A stretch of DNA of 64,000 nucleotides from Dryococelus australis (GCA_029891345.1 CM057002.1:64312590-64376589), one strand, 5' to 3'; positions 33,690 through 46,914 are shown, counted from the first letter of the stretch. The notes: a model not told the origin generated them from the sequence alone. Made by a program: numbers and translations.

Positions 33690-36100
33690 TTTTGTATTGT
33701 GTAAGGTACTTAAAACCACCATCACCGCCAGCTGGCCGGCTTTCCCTCCACGGAAAATCCTCTCCGCGTGTTTGGCCCGCCGGAGTTGGTATGAAGGCAC
33801 AACAAGCCCGTGCTTAGGCACTGGTACATATAAGCCAAGCCCTCCCTCGGAGATCGCTTTTGCACCGCCGGGCGGACTTTGTCCGCACCTGTGCGCATGG
33901 TCTTAACTCCGCGCACAAGCCAGCTGTCCCGAATTATTTTCTTCCCAAGCCTATCTGCCATCAGCGGTGAATGCATGGTGACGTCGAATACAGGATTGGT
34001 CAGAGAATTGAAAGATTTGTGCAGTTCTCGAACGCTTACTGTGACTTATTGTTGTGTCCTGACGTGATGATTTGGCGAAGCTTTTATCACAGTCTGAGAC
34101 ATAACTCAAAATTCATGAGCGTCAATTTAAGTTACTTGCTGATTTGGAGCCCAGTATAATATAGTAATTATAATTTTTAATTTCAGTTTTGAGCGGTTTT
34201 TAGCTATTTTATTTAAACACATTATTTTCGATATTTTACACATTATGTTACCTAAACTAAACGTTAAAGATTAAATGTACAATTATGTTGATAATCATAC
34301 AGAATAAAGAAGCCAGTATGTACACTGAATGACTTAAGAATTGATTACTGAGACATTTCCAGATTGTATATGAAGACGGGTAATGTTACTAACATATAAA
34401 GCGAACTCTGTGAGTTAAAATAACTCTTGAATCAGCGGATTTTTTTTTTCCAGTTGCTATGTGGTTTTAGAGAAGGTGCGTAGGAAATCCTGTAGTAAGC
34501 GAAATTGTATTACGTTCAATCGTTTTATTCGAAATAAACTGGAAAATCTAGTCACCGAAAGCTCTGGTTATGCAAGACGTTTTACAGAAATGCCTTTTTC
34601 TCAGAGAATTCTGATACTTGCTAGGGATTAGCGTATAGTTTATATTCAGATAAAGAGAACGTATAATTTTTAACAAGAATATTAAAATATGGTTGAAATT
34701 TTTAAGCATCTTGGTGGTTTAGATGTTAGCTTTTACTGTTGTTACAACTATTAACAGCTACATATAGAAAAGAAAAGCAGAATAGTATCGTATACCTGAC
34801 TAACCAGTATTGACCTAGCAACTCATATGTGTAAATAATGCTGACTCTATATTCGTAAGCTAAGGTACCGAATAATGGGGAATTAAAAAAACTAACTAAA
34901 CCAGAGTAATTGTACACCAAATTTGATGACAACCATTTGAGTTGCTGACGAGATACGATATGGTTGGTTCAGTAATTGATGAGGTGGCGCTCCAATTCAA
35001 ATCAAAGGAAAATTATATATATAGTTAAGAGAAATGTATTGAATAGGGTAAGAAATACAGCACAATTTTTATTTTTATTCGTTTGATGACACCATAAATA
35101 TGATATACAACACTTATAGAATGGCACTAATATATGGAAAATAGTAATCTAGGTTATAAAAAAAGTTGATATGCTTCCTTTGTAATATTCACACGCAAAT
35201 TATTTTGGGACTGGACTGAAAGCTACTGATACCACATACTTAAGATTTATTTCTCAGGAAACCTTAATTTTCATCGTGGTAGAATAAAATGGCGATAACT
35301 TAGTGTATTCGTTGCATACATTACAAAATGCTGGCAATTATAATTGGGCTCAGTTCGGTTCAGTTGTTCAACAGATATAATATGCAAAATAAAGTTAAAT
35401 GACGCAGCCACGTTGAAAATAATTATTTCGTCAATTTAAAATTCCTTTCTTCTGGCTGTCTTTGACTGATATCTTTATATGTGGAATTTATTTGAACTTC
35501 TTGTGGATGTCCCAGAAATATTATACAAAGTCTGCATATTTCAGGTAGCATTATAGCGGAAAATGGCGGTAACGGGAACTACAAATAAGTAAAAATAATA
35601 TTACAACGCCCTAAACCATTGCACGAAATAGGATATGTTGATGAAAAAATGGAAATCAAAGACATTTATAGAAAATTATTGTTTGTTTTTGTGTAACATC
35701 GGGGTACCATACTGCACCACAAGTCTGCCGAAGTTCTAAAGCCAGGAAGTTCGGGAAATAGACTGACACAGCCTATAAAATTCCCAATATCTCGGGATCC
35801 TTAAGGATCTAGAAGGAAAGTAAAACGAAACAATCGTGACGCGAGATGGGAAGGAAAAATTAACTCAATTTGGTATTGAGTTTTAAAGTAAACAAAAAAA
35901 TCAAACATAAAAATCATTCTCCCGAATAAAACTCATTCGTTGGGAAAGTGTGGCCCCAGCTGAAAAAAATTAGACATGCTGGTCACAGGAAGAAAATTTA
36001 AATACAGCCATTCACACCTATGTGTGAAGAATTATTGTTTCTTCTCTTGTTCCTTGAATAGCGTGTGGGAAATCAGCCGTCTTCGCGCGCGGTCGTCGAG
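33690..36100. other. Unassigned sequence
   Basis: 33715-34070 is GC-rich with overlapping frames of 62-84 codons on both strands and no recognised domain; it could be an LTR or exon remnant. From 34.1 to 36.1 kb the DNA is AT-rich with no structure seen. Confidence 0.3.
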
Positions 36101-36104
36101 CAAC

Positions 36105-36544
36105 TAAAGGCTGTTCACGGTAAAATGAGTACGTTTGAAAGCAGCCCTTCCTGAGCTCTAACTGTATGCATGCTGTGTATTCTTCCACCTGATGTAAAAT
36201 TTGCATCGTCATGGGTCTAATCGCTTTATTCATACGTCGGTCAAGTGAAAATGTGAAATTATTAGAAAAGTAAATATTTTGCCAATCCGATAATTTCTTT
36301 CCTTTGGCGCATTAAATAAAAAAAAGAAAAACTGAAAGAAAAGGAAATAATTTCAGTTATTACAAATTGTTACGTAGCACTTTTTATTCGACTTTAAGAT
36401 GTGGAACTACCTTCCTTCCATCGCTACCAACTTTACTGGGCGCATGTCACTAAGTTCGCCCGTTGAAATATACGCCACGCAGGAGCAGTGCCACTTTTCT
36501 AAGGGTCATTTCAAAAGTGCTCACTTTATCGGGAGCAGCCTTTA
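36105..36544 (+). mobile_element. TA-type MITE (GGCTGTTCACGG family, long subtype)
   Basis: TAAAGGCTGTTCACGGTAAA at the left and, inverted, TAAAGGCTGCTCCCGATAAA at the right bound about 440 bp. The interior matches the copy at 44006-44446 in order (TGTATTCTTCC, CTTTATTCATACGTCGG, TACCAACTTTACTGGG). The 123-codon frame at 36399-36770 reads through it and is not a gene. Confidence 0.85.
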
Positions 36545-36879
36545 CCACCAGATAAACTCTGCGTTGAGAGCAAAATATAGTCCATTCGCAGTATGGTCAA
36601 CGTTTTCGAATTACAACTCTGAAAAATCATCCAGTACGAGACGTGTTTGGTTGTCTCCTAAATATGCCGCGTATCACAAGCGTGTTGTGCTTCTGTGTTC
36701 TGTTAACATTGAAATAACTTATTTTGTGTCAAATTTAACTTTTACTTTTATTTCAAATATAAATTACTAGGGGTTAGCCCGTGACCGTGTTTTTAATATG
36801 CTCAAGTGCCTAGAATATTTACAATGTTAAAAATTTGATTATCATACAAAGACTGAAAAAAAATTGTTATTACTATATC
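36545..36879. other. AT-rich stretch, nothing recognised
   Basis: No structure beyond the edge of the MITE. Confidence 0.35.
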
Positions 36880-37098
36880 CACTGGGTCATTACGGCCCCA
36901 CTTGGAATCGCTATATCTGCCGAGCCATTATGGCCCCACTTGGAACCGCTCTAGCCACTTAGCCACTGCGGCCCCATTTGATATAGTTCTATCCACTATG
37001 CCACTGCGGCCCTACTTGGAATCGCGCTATCCACTTGGCCACTGCAACCCCGTTTGGTATCGCTCTAGCCACTTGACCACTGCGGCCCCACTTCATTG
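36880..37098. repeat. 38-bp minisatellite, about 5.5 copies
   Basis: The unit GCCACTGCGGCCCCACTTGG followed by AATCGCTCTATCCACTTG repeats at a 38-bp interval (anchors near 36901, 36939 and 36977). The 65-codon frame (36902-37099) is a read-through of the repeat. Confidence 0.9.
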
Positions 37099-37149
37099 AC
37101 TCAACATTGAAGTGAGACATTTAGAGTAAACAAAAGTGATATTCCATTA

Positions 37150-37440
37150 CCTTCATATATCTATGCAATAATCTCTAATGCAAAACTTTCATAGGAAAAA
37201 AGTAATTTAAAATGAGTCTTTAGGGTCAAAAGTCATGATTGCGTAATCTGATCTTGCTGAAATTCGAACTTGACCTGTATTTAAAGCTGAGGATTCACTC
37301 TGCACAATTTAAAGAACTTCTGTTGAGTTTCGAGGTACCTAGAAGTATTAAAGAGGGACATACAGACAGACAGACAGAGATTGTCCTATTATATAATAGA
37401 ATATTTCATTCGGGAGAATGTGGGTTTGTTGGCAGTGCCT
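37150..37440. mobile_element. Possible LINE 3' tail with (ACAG)n
   Basis: The stretch ends in ACATACAGACAGACAGACAG, then TTGTCCTATTATATAATAGA. Short ACAG tracts before an AT-rich end are common at 3' tails of insect non-LTR elements. No coding sequence precedes it, so the call is tentative. Confidence 0.25.
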
Positions 37441-37489
37441 AGCAAGAAATAGCTCTCATGCGAAATACCAAAGTAAGTGAGCACAATTG

Positions 37490-38160
37490 CTGTCCCTTGT
37501 TTCTTTAGTGTAATGGCACACCGTTTTTTATTTTAGCTTTAAACACTATATCGTCGAAACCATGTAATCATTTCCAACTTATCATTGTATGCTGGCAGTA
37601 GATAACACAAATGTTAACTGTATCAACATGAAACATATCTTGTCTGCCATTTTGCAAGATAGCGAAATGCGAATAAAGTTTTTGATATATCTTAGGAAAC
37701 AATTGACAGATACCTACCAAATTGGACAAACAAATAGTACTGCAGCAGGTGGTGTAATCTGGTATGTTTTAAGAAGGTCTGGCACTTATTTTTAAAATTA
37801 TAGCTATATAAATATTTCAGATCACTATATTTTATCAATTAAGTAAATCCCAACATAACTTTGTATGGAGGTAGATTACCACAATCAAATGTATATATGT
37901 GGAGCCTCATTTCTCTGCCATTTTGTATGATAGCCCCACCTATAAAAAGTAATGATTTTATCTCGTATCTGGGGAAAAAAATCAACACATTCTTACACAA
38001 TTTGGCGAAGATGTTGTACTGTGGTAGGCCATATTAATATATGTATTTTTTAGGTATGGCACACTTATTTTCAGAATGGCAGCTATAAAATCATTTTTAT
38101 TTTGTGTGCTGTAAATACGAAGCTATGTAAAATATTTTGACTTAAATTTGTATATTGACA
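37490..38160 (+). repeat. About 285-bp repeat, block 1 (plus orientation)
   Basis: About two and a third units of a diverged repeat. Anchors include GCCATTTTGCAAGATAGC (37646) and GCCATTTTGTATGATAGC (37917), GGAAACAATTGACAGATACC, and GGCACTTATTTT followed by an AATGGC-like string. Adjacent units are about 275 bp apart. The same sequence occurs inverted at 39.95-41.64 kb and direct at 47.94-48.96 kb. Confidence 0.72.
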
Positions 38161-38194
38161 TTATACAACCATCGAATGTGCTAGTACCGGGTTG

Positions 38195-38365
38195 CAATGT
38201 CGGGGAAAACGGGAAACCCCCGAGAAAACCTGCCCCGACCAGTGGTATCGTCAAGCACGTTTCCCGCGTGCGCAAATCCAGGGCGGACTCCACCAGGAGT
38301 ATAATTCGGTTCGCCTAGTTGGGAGGTGAGTAGTCTTACCACTACACAACCGCGGCCCCACGTTC
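38195..38365 (-). mobile_element. tRNA-derived SINE (family B), partial copy
   Basis: Shares GGGGAAAACGGGA followed by CCCCCGAGAAAACC with the copy at 55033-55342. At the right edge the minus strand begins GGGGCCGCGGTTGTGTAGTG, a tRNA-like A-box region. The 3' part of the body is missing. Confidence 0.65.
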
Positions 38366-39475
38366 AGTGTGAATTGCCAACATACAGTGTTCATAAGTTT
38401 TAATTGTCCACCATTTCAAAGTAAACGTGCAGTCTGGTAGAAAAGTAAGTCAAGATTCCTTTACGAAGTTCTCTAGATGTACCGACTTTTGTAAAATTCG
38501 GTGCTACGGTTAGTTCCTGGCGTGTAGAAATATCCAACACTTCCTGTAGAAAAAAAAAACATACTGATTGTCGCCACAAAGGAACACGTTCCTTCAGTAC
38601 TGTATGATAATTATTTTATGGTACAATCTATTCAGAGTAAGCGTTAAAAATGTCCTCCGCTGTCGTTTTTGCAGCGGACACAGCCGTATATCAAAGACGC
38701 ATGTATATAGTTTTGCCGAAGTGTTAAGCAATATACCGCTGCAGTTGAAGATTTTTATGTGTTTTAAACGAGAACGGTGGTTCCTGAGCAATTGCATAAA
38801 TAAACTAGTAAAGTTAATAATTCCTAATGGCATAAATTTTGCTTGCAAAATGATGCTGGCCGCTCCTGTTATTTTAGTTTCGAGGGGAGGTATTAACGAG
38901 AATTTGCTCTAAAGTTGAAGATCCCAATAACATAAAACTATGTTCGGAGGATTTTAGTTTATTTTCACTTCGTTTACGATGTTTTATAAAAATTAATAAT
39001 TTAAAACGTCAGTTTTCAAGTCTTATATCTCCCTTTATTTTCAGTCTATATTTAAAGTGTCCTGTACGTTTCTTACCACCCCATTCTGTAAATTCACGTG
39101 TACTCACACATATGTAGCAATATAAATCATTACGACGTTCTGAGACCTTTAGCATTAGACAGCGTGGTATATTTCTAGTTTGCGAGCCTAACGGCATATA
39201 AGGCACGATCTTTCATTTAACACTTGTACATTATTGCATGTTTATACAGTACAATCACACTTAGAAGTTTCTACAAGATTTCTAACAATTCTGCGAATAA
39301 AAACAAGACGTCGGAGATGTTCTCTAATATTTTATTGGCTTATGTTATAAGTTGATCGTAATGAAATACAATAAATCCAGGACTAAGTAGTAACAAGAAG
39401 TTAGCGATATTATTAATAAGTCTACTTTCCTCAACATGGCGCAAATTAATTCAAAAATAATTTCTTAAAATCTGA
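38366..39475. other. Unassigned sequence
   Basis: Overlapping frames at 38568-38912 (114 codons plus, 84 minus) have no recognised domain. Nothing else seen. Confidence 0.3.
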
Positions 39476-39479
39476 GTTG

Positions 39480-39655
39480 GTGGGAAGGACTTTACTTCTC
39501 TTTGAAAGCAATACCTTCAGAAATGAAGCCAGAACCATATGTGACAGCAGTGAGACAATTACAAATACACACATGTTTTAACCGGGACTTGAACCCACGA
39601 AACCTCGTACTATAAGCTAGCGTGCAATCCACTGCACTACGGAGGTCGGATTCGG
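39480..39655 (-). mobile_element. tRNA-derived SINE (family C), copy 1
   Basis: On the minus strand the head CCGACCTCCGTAGTGCAGTG is followed by a B-box GGGTTCAAGTCCC. The body is GTATTTGTAATTGTCTCACT, then GCTGTCACATATGG. The copy at 58930-59100 has the same head and body, which confirms a dispersed family. Confidence 0.75.
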
Positions 39656-39949
39656 AGCATCATCTTCGGATTTAATTAATCTATTGTTTCGAATGATCAG
39701 GTTTACTAACCTAAAATATTTGCAAAACATTTATTTTGAAAATAAGCGACTTAGGTACAAAAACAGTAAGTTTTAATGGCCCGAAGCGCTACTTGTGTAA
39801 AGAAAATAATGTTAATCGGTTGTTTTGGTCCCTTATTTGTACAAAAATTCAGAAAAATATGCTCTTTATATGATGCTACTAATGTGTACTATATACACAC
39901 AAATTTTACTTGAATTTTTTTTAAATCGATTAATATAGGTATATATCAA

Positions 39950-41640
39950 ACTTACCTAAATGATTTATGAAGTTGCCATTTTGAACTTTGTTGTCTGGCG
40001 CATTAAAATCATGAATGTTGACATGGCCGTCTGTAGTATTTATGGTGTCCATAATATGGTACAAATTTATTGGAAATGTTCCAATGTAACATTTTCTGCG
40101 AATCGGTTGATTGGTCCGCCAGACATATCTTAAAACCTCCATAATTTTCATGTGGCGATATTCACAAATGGAGGGGAAAAAAGGAATGTAGACCCTCGTA
40201 GCAATTTCGATAGTTGTGTACTGCCAATATACAAAACTAAGTCAAGATAGATTTTATATTTTCTAAGATATGGGCCAGAAAACTAAAATGATTGTATAGC
40301 CGCCAATCTGATAATAAGTATGCCCTACTTAAAAAATATACATATATTAGTATGGCCTACCACAGTTCAACATCTTTGCGAAAGTTTGTAAAAATGGTTT
40401 CAATGTTTCCTGAGATACGAGTTAATTTTTTTTTTGCCAGAGTTATCTTAGAAAATGGTAGAAAATTTAAGCTCTGCAAAGACAAATTTTATATGTGTAT
40501 TAGGTTATAGGTACTGCCAGTATACAACATTAAATTGGAATTTGTTCCGTAACAAAATGTACTGAGATAGAATATTTGTATGACTACAATTTAGAAAACA
40601 AATGCCTGACTTGCACAAAAATAAGTTTACACGATCTTCTGCAGTATTTTTTTTTTTTTGCCAAATTTGGAAGGAATTAGTTAATTATTTTCAGAGATAT
40701 GGCATAAAAACACTATGTATTCGAATGTGTTATCTTACAAAATGGAGGACAAAAATGATCCGTTTAGATACAGTTGATAGTTTTAATACCCACTGCCTGC
40801 ATACAAAGTTAATATTAGATTGATTACATGTTTTCTACAATATAGCATTCCTAGAAAAGAAAATTGGCTACCTGGGCACCATTTTGAAAATAAGTACGTG
40901 ACATCCTTAAAACATTCCACTAAACATAATTTGCCTCAAAAGTACTTTTTTTGCCAAATGTGATAGGAATCGGTCTCTTGTTTCCTGAGATATGACATAA
41001 ACCTTCATTTATTCGCATGGCACTATCTTACAGAATGGCTAACAGTAGATGCTCGATGTAGATACAGTTGATATTTGTAATATCTGCTACAAAAAAAAAA
41101 AACAAAGTTATGTTGGAAATGATTCCATAATTTCGATGGTATGGCATTCTAAACTAAAATAGCTACATGGCCACTATTTTGAAACTAATAGTCTGATACG
41201 CTTTAAACATATTATATCACTTAACATAATCTACATAAGTATTACTTGTTTACCAAATTCAGTAGGAATTGGTTGAAGTTTTTACCGAGATATGACAAGT
41301 AATTTTATTTGTTTTTATTGCGCTTTCTTTCAAAATGGCCAAAAAAGTAGTTATGTGTTAGTATGTATAATGCTCCTAACATATACTTTAAGCATATAAA
41401 ATTTGGTCGAAGTCGTTTAAGTGGTATGACATATGTACCAAATAAGAAAAAAAAAATGTTTGTGGCCGCTATTTTGAAAGCAAGTACCGAATTAAAATGT
41501 TTCACTTGCGTATACTTGGCCTAGTATTGTATTATTTACCTTCCAAATTGGGTGATAATTTAAGTAGTTTTTAAGATATAATGAAAATACTTTATTTGTT
41601 TATTTATTTGGTGCGATTTTCCAAATTGGAGGACCGCTCA
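39950..41640 (-). repeat. About 285-bp repeat, block 2 (inverted)
   Basis: At least five units in reverse orientation relative to blocks 1 and 3. The anchors CTGCCAATATACAA, CTGCCAGTATACAA and CTGCCTGCATACAA, and weaker forms, lie near 40215, 40515, 40795, 41085 and 41370, giving spacings of about 280-300 bp. Each unit also holds TTTCCTGAGATATGA-like and CTTACAAAATGG-like strings. Divergence is high, so the array is old. The left boundary is uncertain. Confidence 0.75.
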
Positions 41641-44005
41641 CAGACGCACTTATAGGAAAGCGATCTCATTAGCCTTTCTTTCTCTCTTTCGGTAAATAAG
41701 CTGAAATGTACCAGAACATTTCTATTTTTCCGGGCAAAAAATTGTGCGATAAAGTTTATGTTTTATTGCACATGATTAGCGTCGCCGAGGACTTACCGAT
41801 ACAATTTTACTTAAGAGAAGAGGGACCTTACTTTCACGACGCCAATAACGAGGCAACTTCCATAGAGATTTCTTCACGCGTATTCGCGGAAGGCTAAAAA
41901 GGCACGTCTGAATTATTGCATTGAAGTAATTAGTATTGTAATAACGTTTTTGCTTCTCTAGTTATTATTTAATAACGCAGCCTTATCGTTACGGCCAAGT
42001 ACACTATAACATATTAAAAGATGAGATTTAAGGCATTAAAAACATTATTTTAATTTTACAATGTTATTTAAGTCACAAAATACGCTGTTATCCTTTTTAT
42101 CGAGATAATTTGTTCTATTAGCAGCCTATACAAGAACATCGTAGTGTTTAATTGTAATTGCGGATACCATTCTATGAAAACCGTAGACTAAATGATTAAT
42201 TTTGACGATAACATCGAGATACATTGCTCAATATCAGAAAAAATAAACATATAAATATAACTAGGCAGCCGAAGACCAACTAATTTATCATATAATATTT
42301 CTTTCTGGGTTTTATGAATAATGCCATTTTCATGAAATATTTTAAAGCTTGTTATAATTCGGTAAGTTAGGTAAATAATTATGGATTTCCAGTTGGAGTT
42401 TTTCGGTATAATATAAGTTACGCAACCATTCAATCTAGGTTAAACTTACAGCGCTTCGAGCGTCGTGGCTCTTAGTACGTCTTTACTGTTAAAAATGTAT
42501 TAATGCATTACTAATACCTGAAGGCATAAAGTAAATAAAGAAATGGATATCTGCTAAAGTGTACGTTCTTAAACGCTACTTTGATTTAAAAACTACGCGA
42601 TAGCCATCTTGTATTATATAACAAACTGATTACTTTTCTGAAAAGTTAAGATAAATAGTATTACTCTCAGTTAGATTAGTTTATTTTTTGTCGTGAGTTC
42701 GAATATCGGGCACAAGAAGACATGTAGCTCGATGTACGCGACGTCTTATTATAATATGAATATAGCTGGGTCTGCATAATTTGTTTTGTAGGAATACAAG
42801 TCGCGGCCACTACAAAACTTATAATTGGCAAAACTTGCCAAATATTTTATGTTGCTGAAACCAATAGCGGCGCCTGCGAAACGTTTGATGAGAACAAAAT
42901 ACCCAACATGCTAACAGTAACACATTTTGTAATTAAAACTTCCAGATGAATCGTTAACACAAAATATTTTTATAAGGTTTATTTCACCAGGATTTTTATA
43001 AAGGCAACAAAATCCTTTTAAGGGGAGCATACCTCAGTATGTATTACCAAGACTAAGCTCTATTTCTGTCAGCTGTTAAAAATGATCTCTTCGAGGTGAA
43101 TTTTTTTTTATCAACCTTTTATTTTAAGTGAACATTTTTTCGTGGTTCACAGGTCGTATTGCATTCCTGTATAGGAATGACGCAATAGGTTAACGAAGAC
43201 TTGGGAAACATGTTATTGAAGCCTCATTCAATATTAGAAAAGTTAGCTTCCAATGTATCTCTTAATTGAGCAAATTATTATTTCCTACCAACGATTTTTT
43301 GCAAAACGTTTTTATTTCCCGTGGAGAATGTTTTAGCTTGGTGGATAATAGACCAGAAGCCCTCCTATGGGTACGTGAGCTCGTTACAAGTGGAAATGCA
43401 TTAAATTGAATTATAATGTACATGCAGTATAATCATATTTTTAAAATATAGTCTATTTGCGGTTTATTCGCACTAATTGAATCAAACATTGGAATAATTA
43501 CCGGCTGTATGACGTGTTTGTATGTTTCCTAATTATGCTATGTATTACAAGCATTATATATTTGTGTTAACATAAAAAATATATAATTGTAACTTATTTA
43601 TTAGTGAATTCAGTATTATTTATATTTTTATAGAAAATGTAATAATTAATTTATAATTAATGTGAATAAAACCAATGAGAAAGTTGGTGTATTGAAGATG
43701 GCTAGTAAGAAATGGCTGTTATGAAAAATATTTCTGTACTTGGTTGTCTTGTTTACACGAGGCGGAGGAATATCTTTGAAGTAGAACTTCAGCAAGGCTT
43801 CAGAAATGTTGGCAGTAACCGTGAATTGACTATAAACTGAATATCATTATAGCTACTATTGTATTTTTCATTCGGTATAAATTATGTTTTATGTGTCATC
43901 CGGAAAGAAACATGAGCTTAGTTATTTCTGAGAAGATCGCAAAAGACTTTAAAACGTGAGGACGTCAAGGATGGGATTTGTTGGAGTACACAACAAACAA
44001 ATGCC
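41641..44005. other. AT-rich stretch, nothing recognised
   Basis: No element terminus, tandem array or domain-bearing frame was recognised. Confidence 0.35.
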
Positions 44006-44446
44006 TATAGGCTGTTCACGGTAAACTGATCACTTTTGAAAGTCCTGCTTAAGATCTACTTGTATGCACGTTATGTATTCTTCCGCCTTATGTAGAAATA
44101 ACATTTTCATAGGCCTCATCACTTTATTCATACGTCGGCCAAGTAAAACTGTGAAGTGTTTAGGAAAGTAAATAATATTCAAATCGACCAATTTTCACAC
44201 TACGATGCATTTAAAAAAAAAAAAAAAAAAAAAAACAGAAAGCGAAAGAAATAATTTAAGTTATCTCAAATGGTTACCTAAAATTTTTTATTCTACGTTA
44301 AGATATGGAACTATTATTCATCCGTCGTTACCAACTTTACTGGGAAAATGTCACTCGGTACGCCCATTAAAATATATGCGTTTAGGGTCAGTGACTTTTT
44401 TGTAAGGTTCATTTCAAAAGTGCTTACTTTATCGCGAACAGCCGTA
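44006..44446 (+). mobile_element. TA-type MITE (GGCTGTTCACGG family, long subtype)
   Basis: TATAGGCTGTTCACGGTAAA at the left pairs with the inverted right end (GCGATAAAGTAAGCACTTTT). The interior parallels the copy at 36105-36544, with an A-run at 44213-44236. Confidence 0.85.
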
Positions 44447-45039
44447 AAGCAGATACTAGGAGGTTGGTATGAGACTTGGCCAAGTTGGTGTCAGTGTCTA
44501 GTTATCCTTGCTGAAGTAAGCGAGTTCTCCCTCTTGACGTAGACCGGCGGGGAAAATTCCAACGGAGGAGCGAGCCGAACAGCAAAGTTCTACCAGCTGG
44601 AATTGAGATCCAAGGCGACAGGCGCAACCCGAAGGGGTCGACGGGCCAGCACGGCGGCCCACGGCTGGAAGGAATTGCGGTTTGCCCCTCGTCGCAGGAT
44701 CGTCCTCAACATGAGAGTTCGGCGAGGAGGAAAAGGGAAGCCAGACCTTTGCTGCAGGATGAGACCGAGGGGGAGGTTCGCATGGAAACAGAACTTCGGG
44801 AGGTCAGAGTTCTGGGAGGTTGGTCAGCAAAGGGAAAGCCAGATATCCCAGATAGAGTTCATTGGCTCCGCGACTTCCGGAAGAAAGAGCGAGGAACGAC
44901 CGAATCCTTTTCTTCCGTTAAATCTGCTCTTTAAAAGATGCAAACCTTCAATGAGGCTGTTAAATAAACTCGGCGTCATTTTATAAAAGGATACAAATTT
45001 AAATACTTCTTCATGCTTTGCACCACTGCCACATTAGAT
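44447..45039. other. GC-rich unassigned block
   Basis: 44545-44930 is markedly GC-rich, opens frames of 127 and 61 codons, and is followed by AATAAA at about 44964. The layout (GC-rich body, then a polyadenylation signal) could be an LTR or a terminal exon. No protein family was recognised, and the MITE on either side gives no hint. Confidence 0.3.
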
Positions 45040-45346
45040 AAAGGCTGTTCTCTATAAAGTGAGCACTTTTGAAACCATACTTAGAAAAAAGTCATGCGTC
45101 AGAAATGTCAGAAAAGTGTCATGCGTCTAGTAAAGTTTGTAACGATGGATGAAAAGTAGTTCCATATCTTAACGTCGAATAAAAAATGTTAGGTAACCAT
45201 TTGTAATAACTTAAATTATGTCTTTCGTCTAGCTTCTTTTATGCATTGCGAAGTTTAAAATTAGCATATTTGTACAATATTTACTTTCAAAATAATTTCA
45301 CAGTTTCACTTAAGGGACGCATAAACAGAGTGATGAGGCCCATGGC
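45040..45346 (-). mobile_element. TA-type MITE (GGCTGTTCACGG family), truncated
   Basis: Starts TAAAGGCTGTTCTCTATAAA and follows the long subtype in reverse orientation (compare 63030-63456) through AGTTCCATATCTTAACGTCG to a GATGAGGCCC string. It then stops where a G-poor block begins. The second terminus is missing. Confidence 0.75.
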
Positions 45347-46218
45347 AAAAAAAAACCAATTCACACAGACAGCCCACATCGGCAGATAATACCATCATTT
45401 TACTCCATCCATTCCAACCATTCCTAGAGACAAGCAAACATAAAAACATGTCCAGGGACTATATCAACCAAACCATACTAGTCAGACATACGAACCAAAC
45501 ATATTACCACACACGCTACCTATAATAACTATACAGAGAGGTCATACAGTACAAACATTCTAAAATACCTCTACCAATGATGAGCCTACATACAATTCAT
45601 ATTATCAGACTGTCCAACATAATATTCAAGCCATATGTTTCTACATTCTATACTAATCACTACACCTGTCATCATACCTCCCACCCTCCTTTTTAACAGC
45701 CATATAGATATGTAACACTCACAGACAAAGCTATTCCATCAAAAAACTTCCCCTACCGGCAATCCATAATCCATACTAATATAATGCCCAATCACACATT
45801 TCAGACATCGCTACTACCTACTGATAGGCTATACAAGCAAGATATACCACCAAACCAGTCAACCAAGGAATATAATCATTCATTGCTGCAGATTATACGA
45901 CTATATATGTATAATCTCACCATAACAACCAATTGAATAGACCATGTACCATAAATCCATACCGACTATACGTATATCTGGAACACAAACATCGATGAGC
46001 CAACTATGCAGTCATGTCAAACTAACAGACCACACCGCCAGACCAACTAGCCATAGTGACCTACCAGCCATATCGGCCTCTTCCTCTATTACTCGCACAG
46101 GAAGACTGCTGGATGATCTGCACTCTGTTTTTATCTGCTGGTTGTATATTATACATAAAACGAGCAGGAGTGAAGGAATTGCGGTGCGTGTAGCACTTTC
46201 TAAAAAAAAAAAAAAAAA
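45347..46218. other. G-poor, strand-asymmetric block ending in poly-A
   Basis: From the truncated MITE to about 46080 the plus strand is A/C-rich and very poor in G (for example 45601-45660 has 4 G against 14 C). An A-run at 46201-46218 closes the block, as in a reverse-transcribed insertion. No coding frame, SINE head or mitochondrial gene was recognised. A long 3' UTR of a retroelement or a retrocopied noncoding RNA are possibilities. Confidence 0.45.
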
Positions 46219-46297
46219 GTATGCTATAAAAGATGCGGTTAACTGAGTGGTCGAATAATGAACCTAAAAGTTGAATATACTTTATAAATCTTGGAAC

Positions 46298-46300
<3 letters not shown>

Positions 46301-46352
<52 letters not shown>
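46301..46352. repeat. (TA)n microsatellite
   Basis: GTGTG followed by about 48 bp of TA. Confidence 0.95.
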
Positions 46353-46355
<3 letters not shown>

Positions 46356-46559
46356 TTGCTTCAGAATCCAAAGATTGTTTTCGCCCTTAGTCCGTGTTGA
46401 ATCTTCCATCTGTCCAAACATCCTTAAATTGCAATAAAACCCTCTTAGATTTCATTAAAAAAAAAAAAAAAAAAAAACTTGTTTTCTTGTAGGGTTGGGC
46501 CAAAAATATAATTTCTTTTTTATTCTTGTCGGTTGCAAATGAAAATAAATTTCGTGTGC

Positions 46560-46850
46560 GGAATGAACGCAGGGTGAGGCAACACTCTCCTAATGACGGG
46601 CTTTCAAGCTGAGACCTGTAGTTGACCGTCATCCCCTGACATGATGTGGAATGAGACCCCAGTATAGAGTGAGGCTGGAATGCTTGGCTACAGGAGAACC
46701 CCGATAAAACCCGCTGTATAGCGTCATCGTCCAGCACGAAGCCCACATGCGAAAACCGGTCAGTGAACCCGCCTGGGATCTAAGCCGGATCGTCACGATG
46801 GGAGGCGAGAGGCCTGGACACTAAGAGCACGCTGCCTCGCCTTGTTGGTG
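46560..46850 (-). mobile_element. tRNA-derived SINE (family B), full-length diverged copy
   Basis: Shares with 55033-55342 the order GAGGCAACACTCTC, GACGGGCTTTC, CCGTCATCCCC, a CCCACATGCGAAAA string, and a GGGAGGCGAGAG string near the head. The A and B boxes are degraded. A 119-codon minus frame crossing it (46387-46746) is not a gene. Confidence 0.72.
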
Positions 46851-46914
46851 AAACCATACGAATAAAATTTCACACATTTTTAGACTACTATCCGAAAGAA
46901 AGAAAATCTTATGA

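Noticed and set aside
36902-37099. 65-codon frame at the 38-bp repeat
   Set aside because: It is a read-through of the minisatellite with no motif.
44603-44986. 127-codon Arg/Gly-rich frame as a protein gene
   Set aside because: Its basic composition follows from GC-rich purine-skewed DNA, a second frame is also open, and no family is recognisable.
45347-46080. Mitochondrial insertion (NUMT)
   Set aside because: The strand bias fits, but no mitochondrial gene, rRNA or tRNA segment could be recognised.
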